Positions 8,468 to 16,912 of a stretch of 64,000 nt of DNA are shown piece after piece (the first letter of the stretch is position 1; each line of letters opens with the position of its first letter). This DNA comes from Erysipelotrichales bacterium (GTDB taxonomy: Bacteria > Bacillota_I > Bacilli_A > Erysipelotrichales > Erysipelotrichaceae). The notes under the pieces were generated by a model. It was not told the DNA's origin and did no database searches. It worked only from the letters and a program-made list of their open reading frames with translations. The stretch covers positions 1 to 64,000 of the forward strand of contig CAJTFG010000004.1 of assembly GCA_910575705.1 (NCBI GenBank), in the 5' to 3' direction. Both the position numbers and the translations under genes were made by a program.

Positions 8468-9556
8468 ATGGCAAAGAGATTAAAAAAAATACAGCGGTTT
8501 CTGACAGAACAAAAACTGGACGCGCTACTGATAAAAAGCAAGACCATGAAGAAATACATGGATACGTTGACCGGAGGCGGGTGTCAGCTGCTGATCATGG
8601 AGGATCATGGGTATCTGATCGTAGACGGACGCTATCTTACGGAAGCGCATGAGCGGGAGCATGACCTGGAGATCATCTTGCATTCGCCTCATGAAAGCGG
8701 ACGGAATTATCTGGGTACGGTAGAAGAGCTCTTAAAGAAGCATCACTGTTCTTCCCTCGGCGTGGAAAATGAGGAGATGCGGATAAAGGAATATCGTCAG
8801 ATAGAAGCGTTCGGTATGGAGATACGCCTTCTGGATGAGGAGATCTCCATGCTGCGCATACAAAAGGATGAAGAGGAAATTGCGATTATGCGTAAGGCGG
8901 TCGCACTTACCGATGAGATCTATGCCCGTGTGCTGAAAGAACTGCATGTAGGCATGAGTGAATACGAGATAAGCGCACTGCTGCAGTATTTTGCGATCAA
9001 GGCAGGAGCACAGCAGATGTCATTTGATACGATCGTAGGGACGGGAGAGCGCAGTGCTTTGCCGCATGGACGGCCGACAGCGAGAACGATCAAGGCTCAT
9101 GAACCGATCTTGATGGATTTCGGTATTCAGTATCAAAACTATCAGTCCGATATGACACGGGTCGCTTTTATCGGGAAACCGCAGCCTAAGATCGCTGAGA
9201 TATATCATATCGTATTGGAAGCACAGCTTGCGGGTATTGCGGCGATCCGGACGGGAGCGCTTGCTAGTGATGTGGATAAGGCGGCGCGCGATATTATCAC
9301 AAAAGCCGGATACGATAATTATTTCCAGCACGGGTTAGGGCATGGTTTAGGGATCGGTGATGGAAGCGAATATCCGATCCTGAATCAGAAGGGCAATGTG
9401 ATCCTGCAAGAGCATATGATGATGTCTTGTGAACCGGGCATTTATCTGCCGGATATCGGAGGTATTCGCATAGAAGATGATGTTGTCATCATGGATGGTA
9501 TCGGCGTACCGATGAATACGACGACCAAAGAGTTGACCATCCTGAAAGAGGAATGA
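8468..9556 (+). CDS. M24-family Xaa-Pro dipeptidase-like peptidase
   Basis: Cytosolic peptidase of the creatinase/prolidase fold, 362 residues. An N-terminal creatinase domain (residues 1-120) precedes the catalytic domain with metal ligands Asp in M-D-F-G-I, Asp in S-D-M-T-R, His in G-L-G-H-G-L-G, Glu in S-C-E-P-G-I and Glu in R-I-E-D-D-V. I start at ATG 8468 (after AGAGGAAAAGCG); an ATG at 8441 lacks a site. It overlaps the C-S lyase gene slightly, which ties the two together. Second peptidase of this PTS operon. Confidence 0.93.
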   Translation: MAKRLKKIQRFLTEQKLDALLIKSKTMKKYMDTLTGGGCQLLIMEDHGYLIVDGRYLTEAHEREHDLEIILHSPHESGRNYLGTVEELLKKHHCSSLGVENEEMRIKEYRQIEAFGMEIRLLDEEISMLRIQKDEEEIAIMRKAVALTDEIYARVLKELHVGMSEYEISALLQYFAIKAGAQQMSFDTIVGTGERSALPHGRPTARTIKAHEPILMDFGIQYQNYQSDMTRVAFIGKPQPKIAEIYHIVLEAQLAGIAAIRTGALASDVDKAARDIITKAGYDNYFQHGLGHGLGIGDGSEYPILNQKGNVILQEHMMMSCEPGIYLPDIGGIRIEDDVVIMDGIGVPMNTTTKELTILKEE

Positions 9557-9558
9557 TT

Positions 9559-10752
9559 ATGAACTATAATTTTGATGAAATGAACGATCGTTTAGGAACG
9601 TATTGTACGCAATGGGATTATATCGAAGACCGTTTCGGTGAAAAAGATCTGTTGCCTTTTTCGATCAGTGATACGGATTTTAAGATACCGAAACCGATCA
9701 GTGACAAGATACAGGAAGTTGCCAAACATGAAATTTATGGATATACTCGATGGAATCACCATGATTTTAAGAGTTCCATCACCGGTTTTTTCAAACGCCG
9801 TTTCGATACGGATATGGAAGAGGATTGGGTCCTTTACAGCCCAAGCGTTATGTATTCCGTATCATTGCTGATCCGTTTGCTGTCTGAACCAAAGGATAAG
9901 GTCGTTACCTTTAATCCGATGTACGATTCGTTTTTTACGGTTATTGAAGATAATGATCGTATATTGGTATCCCACGATCTGAAACATGAAAACGGCAGCT
10001 TTGCAATCGATTTTGAAGAGCTGGAGGAACAACTGGAAGATGCTTCTTTGTTCTTGCTGTGTTCTCCGCATAATCCATGCGGCAGGATATGGAGTGATGA
10101 AGAATTGAGAATGCTGATTTCTTTATGCCGAAAACATGGTGTAAAGATCATATCTGATGAGATTCATATGGATATTCAGATCGGGAAGCGGCGTCATACC
10201 CCCATTTTAAAATATCTGGATGAATATGATCAGCTGTATTTGGCGTCTTCCTGTTCTAAGACGCTGAATGTACCCGGACTGATCGGCTCTTACGTCATTC
10301 TGCCTGATAAAACGATACGGGATCGTTTCTTGTTTCAGACAAGGAAAAAAGATTTCTTGAATTCTGTCAGTATTTTCGGAATGTATGCGACGATGGTCGG
10401 TTATACGAAGTGTGATGATTATATTGATCAGATGGTGGAATACCTGCGGGAGAATATGCGTATCGTGGAAGCGTTTATTGCCAAAGAACTGCCTGATCTT
10501 TCCTTTCAAGCACCGGATGCTACGTATCTGGCTTGGATCGATGCCCGCCGGGTACCGTTTACGAGCGAGCAGATGCAGGATGCGCTTGTTCATGTCGGAA
10601 AAGTTGCGATCATGAAAGGAGAAACCTATGGAGAAAACGGAGAGAAATATCTTCGTATGAACTGTGGCTGCCCGAAAGAAAAGCTGATTGATGGATTGCA
10701 GCGTTTGAAAAAAGCAATGGATTTTCTATATTCCAAAGGTACTATGAGGTAA
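9559..10752 (+). CDS. PLP-dependent C-S lyase / aminotransferase (MalY/PatB family)
   Basis: Fold-type I PLP enzyme that most likely cleaves carbon-sulfur bonds of Cys conjugates or cystathionine. About 397 residues. The PLP lysine is Lys234 in S-S-C-S-K-T-L-N-V-P-G, and the cofactor Asp/Tyr region is S-D-E-I-H-M-D. N-terminal S-D-T-D-F is typical of MalY/PatB. ATG 9559 is favoured over 9553 because of AGAGGAATGA. Translational overlap with the M24 peptidase suggests a peptide is first trimmed and a Cys-linked product then split. Confidence 0.9.
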   Translation: MNYNFDEMNDRLGTYCTQWDYIEDRFGEKDLLPFSISDTDFKIPKPISDKIQEVAKHEIYGYTRWNHHDFKSSITGFFKRRFDTDMEEDWVLYSPSVMYSVSLLIRLLSEPKDKVVTFNPMYDSFFTVIEDNDRILVSHDLKHENGSFAIDFEELEEQLEDASLFLLCSPHNPCGRIWSDEELRMLISLCRKHGVKIISDEIHMDIQIGKRRHTPILKYLDEYDQLYLASSCSKTLNVPGLIGSYVILPDKTIRDRFLFQTRKKDFLNSVSIFGMYATMVGYTKCDDYIDQMVEYLRENMRIVEAFIAKELPDLSFQAPDATYLAWIDARRVPFTSEQMQDALVHVGKVAIMKGETYGENGEKYLRMNCGCPKEKLIDGLQRLKKAMDFLYSKGTMR

Positions 10753-10755
10753 TAT

Positions 10756-11361
10756 ATGCAAGGGATTTTGCGTTTGATAAGAAAGATAGAAGGCATGTTT
10801 GATCAACGGGAAAACAATATGCCTTTCGGAAAGCGCCTGCTTGCCTATGCGATTGATTGGGGAGCGGGAGGTATCTTTTCCGGAATACCGGCGGTATTGC
10901 TGTATGGTGCGATCACCGGTAAAAATGATATGTTTTCCAACCTTTATATTTTCGAAGCATTGGGATATGATTGGTATTGGGGAGTCATCGCCGGTTTGCT
11001 GTGTATTTTGTTTGCATTATTTTATTACGTATATGTTCCATGGAAGATCTATCCCGGACAGACATTAGGCAAACGATATGCCGGTATAAAGATCGAGAAG
11101 GTGGATGGCAGTGCGGCGCGTCTTAGCGATCTTCTTATCCGTTATGCATTTGCGGCCTTTCTTTTGGAAAGCAGCGCGTATGTCATTTCCACATATATCC
11201 GTCAGACGGTAACCTTAATGATGAGATTTTATGTCGATACGGTGTGGATGTATGCAGGAGCGCTGGTAACATTGATGTCCGTCATGATGATCGCAAATAC
11301 GAGAAGTCATCGTGGATTACACGATTACATTGCGAAAACCAAAGTGGTTTTGTGTTCGTAA
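10756..11361 (+). CDS. RDD-family membrane protein
   Basis: 201-residue protein with an RDD domain (F-G-K-R-L-L-A-Y-A-I-D-W near residue 23) and four or so hydrophobic segments. The central loop Y-P-G-Q-T-L-G-K-R-Y-A-G-I-K-I is the second conserved block of the family. It is separated from the C-S lyase by 3 bases and ends the operon before a bidirectional terminator. RDD proteins are usually of unknown role; some affect ion transport. No function specific to the operon is evident. Confidence 0.85.
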   Translation: MQGILRLIRKIEGMFDQRENNMPFGKRLLAYAIDWGAGGIFSGIPAVLLYGAITGKNDMFSNLYIFEALGYDWYWGVIAGLLCILFALFYYVYVPWKIYPGQTLGKRYAGIKIEKVDGSAARLSDLLIRYAFAAFLLESSAYVISTYIRQTVTLMMRFYVDTVWMYAGALVTLMSVMMIANTRSHRGLHDYIAKTKVVLCS

Positions 11362-11364
11362 GCG

Positions 11365-11415
11365 AAAAAAAGATCTGATTCTGTTTCATGCGAAAGCAGA
11401 GATCAGGTCTTTTTT
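11365..11415. terminator. Bidirectional terminator between converging genes
   Basis: A-run, then AGATCTGATTCTG pairing with CAGAGATCAGGTCT, then a T-run. It serves both the RDD gene and the leftward isomerase gene. Confidence 0.8.
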
Positions 11416-11430
11416 CATGGTTATCTGTTT

Positions 11431-13191
11431 TTAAAAACGTACATATGTCTTCATAACGGCTACTTCGTCATGTTCGCTTTCACCGTATGGACGGATCGTA
11501 TATTCTTTGATCGTTGCCGGAATGCATACGCTTTCTGCGAAGTGAATGACAAACGGATCAAACTGTCCGGTCGGACTTTCGATCAGTGCTTCGCGTCCGG
11601 AGATCAAGTTCAGAGCCTGTGTTTCATTGTTTGTCTTATGCAATGTTTTATCTTTCATCCAAACTCTTCTGGTTTCCAAGAACTGCAGTTCGCATAAACC
11701 GGTGCGTTCTTCTTTGTGCGTATCATCTTCTTCGATCGTTACCGGAGAAAAGGCACATTTTTCTTTGATCCAGTCGGTATGTTTATCCCATTGAATGTTT
11801 TTGATGCCATGGTCGATATGAACCGGACGAGGGATGCCGTCTAGTCCTACACGTCCCCAGTCCCAGAGCTTAAAGGTAAAGATACAAGGAGAAGAAGAAA
11901 TCTCCAGCACCATCGTATCGGCTCCAGCACAGTGTATCGTTCCTGCCGGGATATGCAGATGATCGTGTTTTTTAACCGCAAACTTATTGATATACGTATC
12001 GGCAGGGAAAGGGATCTCTCCTTTTTCCGCTTTTTTCAGATCGCGTATCATTTCTTCCTTGTTGATGTTATCCTTTAATCCCAGATACATGTACGTATCC
12101 TTTGGACCGCAGTCTAAGAAGTAATAGCTTTCATCCTGCGTATATGGCATTGCGAATGTCTGATGCATATACTGCTGATTCGGATGCACCTGTAAGGAGA
12201 GATATCCGCCTTCCATCGTGTCCAAAAAGTCGTAACGGATCGGGTATTCCGCACCGAAACGGGCAAAGCCCTTTTCACCGATCAGCTGTTTCGGGAACCG
12301 CTGCATCAACGTATACCCCGGTACATTGATACGCACATCGCCGAATGTCAGATTTACTTCGTTTTCCTGGAACAGCAGATTATAGCTCCATGCATAATTC
12401 GGCTTTTCCTTATCTTCGACATCACATACTTCTTTCATCCATTGACCGCCCCATAAACCTTCATCAAAAAACGGCACAGTGCGGAACGGCTGTTGCAAAA
12501 GCTGAAGCAGACCTTGTTCAAAGGCGTTTCTTGTTATCATCTTCGGTTCGTTATGAATGACGGTATCCAGATAGTAATCAAATACATCGTATAATGTCTG
12601 CTTGTGGAAGTTTCCCAGACGCCAGTCGATGAAGTAGCCGCGTTTGAACTTGCGGATCATATCCTCATTCGGATTGTTCGCTTTAAAGTTGCAGCAATGT
12701 TCGTTGCGGTAGCGCATCTGTGTTTCCCATATCGTCATATCTGCGAGAACGAGCACGTCTCCGCGATCGATATAACTTGCGGCAGTTCCGATGATCAGAA
12801 CGGTTCCTTGCGCGTTTTTCACTTCTTCCTGCGCTTTCTTCAGCCTTTCTTCATCGACAAGATCGCGCCATTGTCCATGGTATGCAATACCATATACGCG
12901 GTCGTCGGTAATGTTGTGTTTTAAAAGCTCATAAACCTTGTCTTCGTCATAGAAGATATCATCGCTGCGAAGGATGGTATCCGGCTGAAGATAAGGTGTC
13001 AGTCCTTCTATGATCTCGTGTTGATCAACGGCGACATAGCAGTCTACTACAATGACTGTTTTTTTCCCTGTTTTTGCTTTGGCGAGCTCTTTGCCAATCT
13101 GCTCGTAGCTCTGAAAAGCTTCGTTATCATATCCTTTTACTTTAGTAGAAGGATGTTTTACGAAGTTGGAGGCAGTGTTTAAATATTTCAT
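11431..13191 (-). CDS. Class I mannose-6-phosphate isomerase-like protein with extra N-terminal domain
   Basis: 586 residues, much longer than the roughly 300-400 of ManA. The C-terminal part (about residue 220 on) is a cupin of the class I phosphomannose isomerase type, with metal-binding Q-V-H-P-N and P-A-G-T-I-H-C. Residues 1-210 resemble the nucleoside-kinase fold in layout (T-V-I-V-V-D-C strand, R-S-D-D-I-F-Y-D) but lack a normal P-loop. It probably interconverts a hexose phosphate delivered by the neighbouring mannose-family PTS. Its promoter -35 touches the inverted repeat shared with the PTS promoter, so joint control is likely. Confidence 0.85.
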   Translation of the reverse strand: MKYLNTASNFVKHPSTKVKGYDNEAFQSYEQIGKELAKAKTGKKTVIVVDCYVAVDQHEIIEGLTPYLQPDTILRSDDIFYDEDKVYELLKHNITDDRVYGIAYHGQWRDLVDEERLKKAQEEVKNAQGTVLIIGTAASYIDRGDVLVLADMTIWETQMRYRNEHCCNFKANNPNEDMIRKFKRGYFIDWRLGNFHKQTLYDVFDYYLDTVIHNEPKMITRNAFEQGLLQLLQQPFRTVPFFDEGLWGGQWMKEVCDVEDKEKPNYAWSYNLLFQENEVNLTFGDVRINVPGYTLMQRFPKQLIGEKGFARFGAEYPIRYDFLDTMEGGYLSLQVHPNQQYMHQTFAMPYTQDESYYFLDCGPKDTYMYLGLKDNINKEEMIRDLKKAEKGEIPFPADTYINKFAVKKHDHLHIPAGTIHCAGADTMVLEISSSPCIFTFKLWDWGRVGLDGIPRPVHIDHGIKNIQWDKHTDWIKEKCAFSPVTIEEDDTHKEERTGLCELQFLETRRVWMKDKTLHKTNNETQALNLISGREALIESPTGQFDPFVIHFAESVCIPATIKEYTIRPYGESEHDEVAVMKTYVRF

Positions 13192-13236
13192 ATCATCTTT
13201 CCTTTCTTGTCTGTTTATGACACCTTGTTCCCCTGC

Positions 13237-13265
13237 ATTATAGCATCTAACTCCAATATTGTCTA
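13237..13265 (-). promoter_or_regulatory. Promoter of isomerase-like gene
   Basis: Minus strand TAGACA (13265-13260), 17 bases, TATAAT (13242-13237). The -35 overlaps the left arm of the inverted repeat at 13264-13305. Confidence 0.65.
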
Positions 13266-13305
13266 TACAATTATTTTAAAGTATTTATGAAAAAATTATT
13301 GTATA
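13264..13305. promoter_or_regulatory. Inverted repeat between divergent promoters, candidate GntR operator
   Basis: TATACAAT (13264-13271) and ATTGTATA (13298-13305) are exact inverted arms, and similarity continues inward. The repeat lies between the isomerase -35 and the PTS -35. Its core TACAATWAT also occurs at 13799-13807 (reverse) and 16081-16089. Confidence 0.6.
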
Positions 13306-13314
13306 AATAATTTG

Positions 13315-13343
13315 TTGACATTCTTACATCTGCCTTTTATGAT
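13315..13343 (+). promoter_or_regulatory. Promoter of mannose-family PTS operon
   Basis: TTGACA (13315-13320), 17 bases, TATGAT (13338-13343), followed by AAGGAGGTG before the start at 13364. Confidence 0.8.
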
Positions 13344-13363
13344 GTAAATAAGGAGGTGCTTTT

Positions 13364-13792
13364 ATGATAGGCATACTTATTATATCACATGGACCGCTGG
13401 CTGAGGGAATATTGGAGTCCAGTCGCTTCTTTTATGATGACCACCGCTGTATTCGTACGCAGGTATTGGCAAAGGAAGATGATCCATCTGCGTTTTTTCA
13501 AACGCTTAAACATGCGTGCGAAGCCTTTGAAGATGTTGAAGATATCCTTATTTTAACGGATATTCCGGGAGGTACTCCGGCGAATACCGCACAGATGCTG
13601 ATGCAGGACAATCCTCATATCCGTCTGTTGAGCGGTGTGAATTTAATGATGGCGTTGGATGCGGTTTTATCTAGGGAAATGTATGATCTGGATGCTTTGG
13701 CGCAGCATTGCCGGCAAAGTGCCATAGATAGTATACAGCTCATTGGCGGACAGGAATATGCCGAAACCGATGATGTAAATGCTGAGTTTTGA
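13364..13792 (+). CDS. PTS mannose/fructose/sorbose-family EIIA
   Basis: Soluble phosphocarrier of 142 residues. The acceptor is His9 in I-I-S-H-G-P-L-A-E-G. The motif D-I-P-G-G-T-P-A-N-T near residue 66 is the conserved family block. First gene of an IIA-IIB-IIC-IID set; the sugar is not evident from the sequence. Confidence 0.94.
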   Translation: MIGILIISHGPLAEGILESSRFFYDDHRCIRTQVLAKEDDPSAFFQTLKHACEAFEDVEDILILTDIPGGTPANTAQMLMQDNPHIRLLSGVNLMMALDAVLSREMYDLDALAQHCRQSAIDSIQLIGGQEYAETDDVNAEF

Positions 13793-13891
13793 TAGAGGAT
13801 TATTGTACATATAAAATAAATTTAGTATAGACAAAATTAAAAAGGTATGTAATACTTGGAGTAGATGAAGCCATGACAGGAGGTGAACTTT

Positions 13892-14374
13892 ATGGCATTC
13901 GTATTTACAAGAGTGGATGATCGCGCCATCCACGGACAAACGGTTACTTTATGGAGCAAGATCTATCAAAACTCCGGTATTTTGTTGATAGATGATGAGA
14001 TCTCCAATGATCCGATGATGCGCAGGATTTACAAAAATGCTGCTGTCGGAGTCAATGTGTATATTTATACTGTCGAAGAAGCGCTTCAAAAAGCGAAGCA
14101 GGCCGCAGCCAGTGAAAAGAGTTATTTACTGATCGCACGCACTCCTTTGGTATTTGAGCAGTTATATAAGGGAGGCGTTGATATCGGGAAAAAATTGACG
14201 CTGGGACCGGTATCGCAAAGTGAGGGAAGGAAATTGTTGGCGCAGTTTACGTCTTTAAGCAAGGACGAGATCGCCGCTTGCAATTTTTTGTCTGAGCAGG
14301 GGTTGGAGATCGTCTTTCAAAACATACCTACAACGCCGGCTGTTGATTGGAAGAGCATACGTATCGAACCATAA
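13892..14374 (+). CDS. PTS mannose/fructose/sorbose-family EIIB
   Basis: Phosphotransfer subunit of 160 residues. The acceptor His14 is in R-V-D-D-R-A-I-H-G-Q-T, with W-S-K-I-Y-Q following. The start at ATG 13892 follows CAGGAGGTGAACTT; ATG 13883 is too near the site. A 100-base gap from EIIA holds another copy of the TACAATWAT element and a possible weak promoter. Confidence 0.94.
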   Translation: MAFVFTRVDDRAIHGQTVTLWSKIYQNSGILLIDDEISNDPMMRRIYKNAAVGVNVYIYTVEEALQKAKQAAASEKSYLLIARTPLVFEQLYKGGVDIGKKLTLGPVSQSEGRKLLAQFTSLSKDEIAACNFLSEQGLEIVFQNIPTTPAVDWKSIRIEP

Positions 14375-14414
14375 CTAAGGTTGATCAAACGATAAAAGGA
14401 GAGGAGGTATAGTT

Positions 14415-15209
14415 ATGGATATGTTACAGGCAGGCTTGATAGCCTTATTCAGCTATTTGGCCGCAGAATGCGTACCGGCATTCATGGGAGATTTTGGGGG
14501 TTACATGGTTTTGAGTAAACCATTGGCATCTGGATTGATTGTAGGTCTTATTTTAGGGGATGTACAGACAGGTGTTACCGTAGGTGCTGCGGTACAGACG
14601 GTGTATCTTGCATCTATGTCTGTGGGAGGTGCTATTCAGACGGATATCACGGTCGTTGCTTATCCTGCGGTTGCCTTAGGGGTTGCTGCCGGCGGAGATG
14701 CCAGCATTGCGATCGCTTTAGCGACGACGCTCGGTATCATCGGCGTTTTGATTTGGAATACGATGGAATTCGTGAATGTCTTCTGGGGAAACCTGGCGGC
14801 AAAAGCTGCGGAGAACGGTGATTATAAAGGTGTTATCCGCTATCATGTTTTCGGCACACAGCTGACGACGTTCTTATTGCGTTTTGTTCCGTGTTTCTTA
14901 GTTTTGTATTTCGGCGCGGATTATGTAGTAGCACTCACGTCTCAGGCACCGGAATGGATCATGCACGCATTGGAAGTGATCGGCGGCGTACTGCCGGCTG
15001 TTGGTATTACGATGATCACGACGCTGCTGATAAAAGATGCGACGTATTGGGTATATCTGCTGATCGGCTTTGTTTGTGTAACGTATTTTGAATTGAGCAT
15101 GGTTGCCGTTGCTGTTATTGCTTCTATTATCGCTGTTATAACGTATAAGAATCTCGGCAGAACGGTTGCTGCAGATGGAGATGAAGATGATATGGAGGTA
15201 GAATTCTGA
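14415..15209 (+). CDS. PTS mannose/fructose/sorbose-family EIIC
   Basis: Membrane permease subunit of 264 residues with several hydrophobic helices. G-L-I-L-G-D-V-Q-T-G and G-A-A-V-Q-T-V-Y-L near residues 43-61 are family hallmarks. The stop overlaps the EIID start by one base. The C-terminus is acidic. Confidence 0.94.
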   Translation: MDMLQAGLIALFSYLAAECVPAFMGDFGGYMVLSKPLASGLIVGLILGDVQTGVTVGAAVQTVYLASMSVGGAIQTDITVVAYPAVALGVAAGGDASIAIALATTLGIIGVLIWNTMEFVNVFWGNLAAKAAENGDYKGVIRYHVFGTQLTTFLLRFVPCFLVLYFGADYVVALTSQAPEWIMHALEVIGGVLPAVGITMITTLLIKDATYWVYLLIGFVCVTYFELSMVAVAVIASIIAVITYKNLGRTVAADGDEDDMEVEF

Positions 15210-16009
15210 TGGAAAAGAAATTATCAAAGAAAACGCTTTTTAAAAGCTATATCAACTGGTCCTTCTTTCATCTGACATCACTCGGTTTTGAACGTATGGA
15301 AGCTTTTGGCTTCCTGCATAGCATGATGCCGATCATCAAAGAGCTGTATGGCGATGATAAGGAAGAGGAAATCAAAGCGCTTAAACGTCACAGCGTATTC
15401 TATAATGTGGAACCTATCTTAGGAACGGTCGTGCCGGGGATCGTTGCTGCGTTAGAAGAAAACCGCGCGAATGGTGCTGCTATTGATGATGAGATGATCA
15501 ATGGCGTAAAAGTAGGGTTGATGGGACCTCTTTCCGGTATTGGTGACAGCTTCTTTCAGGGGCTGTTAGCGCCGATCTTCTTGAGTATCGGTATTAGTTT
15601 TTCTGAGGGAGGCAGTGTCTTAGGACCGCTGTTCTATATCTTCACGATGTTCCCGTTTATCGTATTCTTCTCTTATTTCGTTTATTTCAGAGGGTATCGC
15701 TTGGGTGTTAATTCGGTAGATATGTTCTTAGGAAAAAATGCAAAACGCATTCAGGAAGCGTTTGCGGTTCTAGGACTTATCGTTACTGGTGCGATCGGTG
15801 CCAGCTTTGTATCTTTATCATTAAATATCACCGTTGTAGAAGAAGTGACGGTACAGGGATTCCTGGATGGCATCTTCCCATCCTTCCTGCCGCTGATGCT
15901 GCTGTTTGTCACATGGGTATTGATGACAAAGAAGCATGTGAAAGCGACTACGCTGATCTTGGCATATGTCGTTCTGGCATTCCTTGGGTCTTTGCTGGGA
16001 ATTATTTAA
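15209..16009 (+). CDS. PTS mannose/fructose/sorbose-family EIID
   Basis: Membrane subunit of 266 residues that completes the permease with EIIC. N-terminal S-Y-I-N-W-S-F-F near residue 12, L-M-G-P-L-S-G-I-G-D-S-F near residue 110 and C-terminal hydrophobic segments are characteristic of ManZ-like proteins. A strong terminator follows directly. Confidence 0.94.
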   Translation: MEKKLSKKTLFKSYINWSFFHLTSLGFERMEAFGFLHSMMPIIKELYGDDKEEEIKALKRHSVFYNVEPILGTVVPGIVAALEENRANGAAIDDEMINGVKVGLMGPLSGIGDSFFQGLLAPIFLSIGISFSEGGSVLGPLFYIFTMFPFIVFFSYFVYFRGYRLGVNSVDMFLGKNAKRIQEAFAVLGLIVTGAIGASFVSLSLNITVVEEVTVQGFLDGIFPSFLPLMLLFVTWVLMTKKHVKATTLILAYVVLAFLGSLLGII

Positions 16010-16012
16010 TGT

Positions 16013-16044
16013 AAAAAAGGAATCCGATGAAGGATTCCTTTTTT
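16013..16044 (+). terminator. Terminator of mannose-family PTS operon
   Basis: AAAAAAGGAATCC and GGATTCCTTTTTT form a perfect stem with a six-base loop. Confidence 0.9.
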
Positions 16045-16069
16045 GTATGCGTATTTGTGAAAACAATTA

Positions 16070-16107
16070 CAAAGAATACTTACAATTATAGTATTCTTTG
16101 ATATAAT
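16070..16107 (+). promoter_or_regulatory. Autoregulated promoter of GntR gene
   Basis: CAAAGAATACT (16070-16080) and AGTATTCTTTG (16090-16100) are perfect 11-base inverted arms around TACAATTAT. A promoter with TTACAA (16080-16085), 16 bases, TATAAT (16102-16107) lies across the repeat, so a protein bound here would block the -35. Confidence 0.65.
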
Positions 16108-16132
16108 ATTTCTATTAGGTATGAGGTGGAAT

Positions 16133-16870
16133 ATGGCAACTGAGACAAAATATGTAAAAATAGCTTCTATCATAAGAAAAGACGTGGAAGATGGTGTTTA
16201 TAAACCGGGTGACCGTTTGCCGGTGGAACGGGAACTGCAAGATCATTTTCAGGTCAGCAAGATGACGATTCGTCATGCACTTCAGCTGTTGCAGCAGCAG
16301 GGAGTGATTCGGATAGAGAGAAGCCGCGGAGCATTTGTCATCGATCTGCAAATACAGCGTAGCAAGGAGATACTCGGTCTTACGGAATTGTTGGAACGAA
16401 AAGGACTGAAGAGTCACAGCAAGGTAGTGCATTTGGACCGCATCAGCCCGGATCGGCAGATCCAGGAGATGATGAATATCAAAGAGGATGATGAGATCTA
16501 TTATCTGCATCGCATCCGCTATGCCGATGATGAGGCGATCGCCATTGAATATTCCTATATCAATGCAAAGTACTGCCCGGGGCTGGAAATGTTCAATTTA
16601 GAAGAGTTTTCCTTGTATGATATCTTTTATGAACATTATAAGATGCATATCGCATGGGCAAAAGATGAAATATCTGCGGATAACATACGCGGGGAGGATG
16701 CGAAGATTCTGTTGCAGGCGAAATCGGGGCCGGCGCTCATCGTGCACAATACGGCTTATGATACAGATGATACATCCATTGAGTTTACACGTACGATCTA
16801 TAATTATAAGACGTTTACATATCAGGTCATCAGTACGGAGACGTCAAAGAAATACCGCCGTCATTTTTAA
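16133..16870 (+). CDS. GntR-family regulator with UTRA domain
   Basis: Transcription factor of 245 residues. The N-terminal winged helix includes G-D-R-L-P-V-E-R-E-L near residue 25 and V-S-K-M-T-I-R-H-A-L; the UTRA ligand domain fills residues 80-235. Start ATG 16133 follows GAGGTGGAAT. Its place after the PTS operon and the shared operator-like motifs suggest that it controls the PTS, the isomerase and itself in answer to a phosphorylated sugar. The effector is unknown. Confidence 0.92.
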   Translation: MATETKYVKIASIIRKDVEDGVYKPGDRLPVERELQDHFQVSKMTIRHALQLLQQQGVIRIERSRGAFVIDLQIQRSKEILGLTELLERKGLKSHSKVVHLDRISPDRQIQEMMNIKEDDEIYYLHRIRYADDEAIAIEYSYINAKYCPGLEMFNLEEFSLYDIFYEHYKMHIAWAKDEISADNIRGEDAKILLQAKSGPALIVHNTAYDTDDTSIEFTRTIYNYKTFTYQVISTETSKKYRRHF

Positions 16871-16871
16871 A

Positions 16872-16912
16872 AGAAAAAAATCATGCGCTTTGACAGCTGT
16901 CATGATTTTTTT
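16872..16912. terminator. Bidirectional terminator
   Basis: AAAAAAATCATG and CATGATTTTTTT form the outer stem, with GACAGCTGTC inside the loop. It separates the converging GntR gene and the leftward small gene. Confidence 0.8.
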
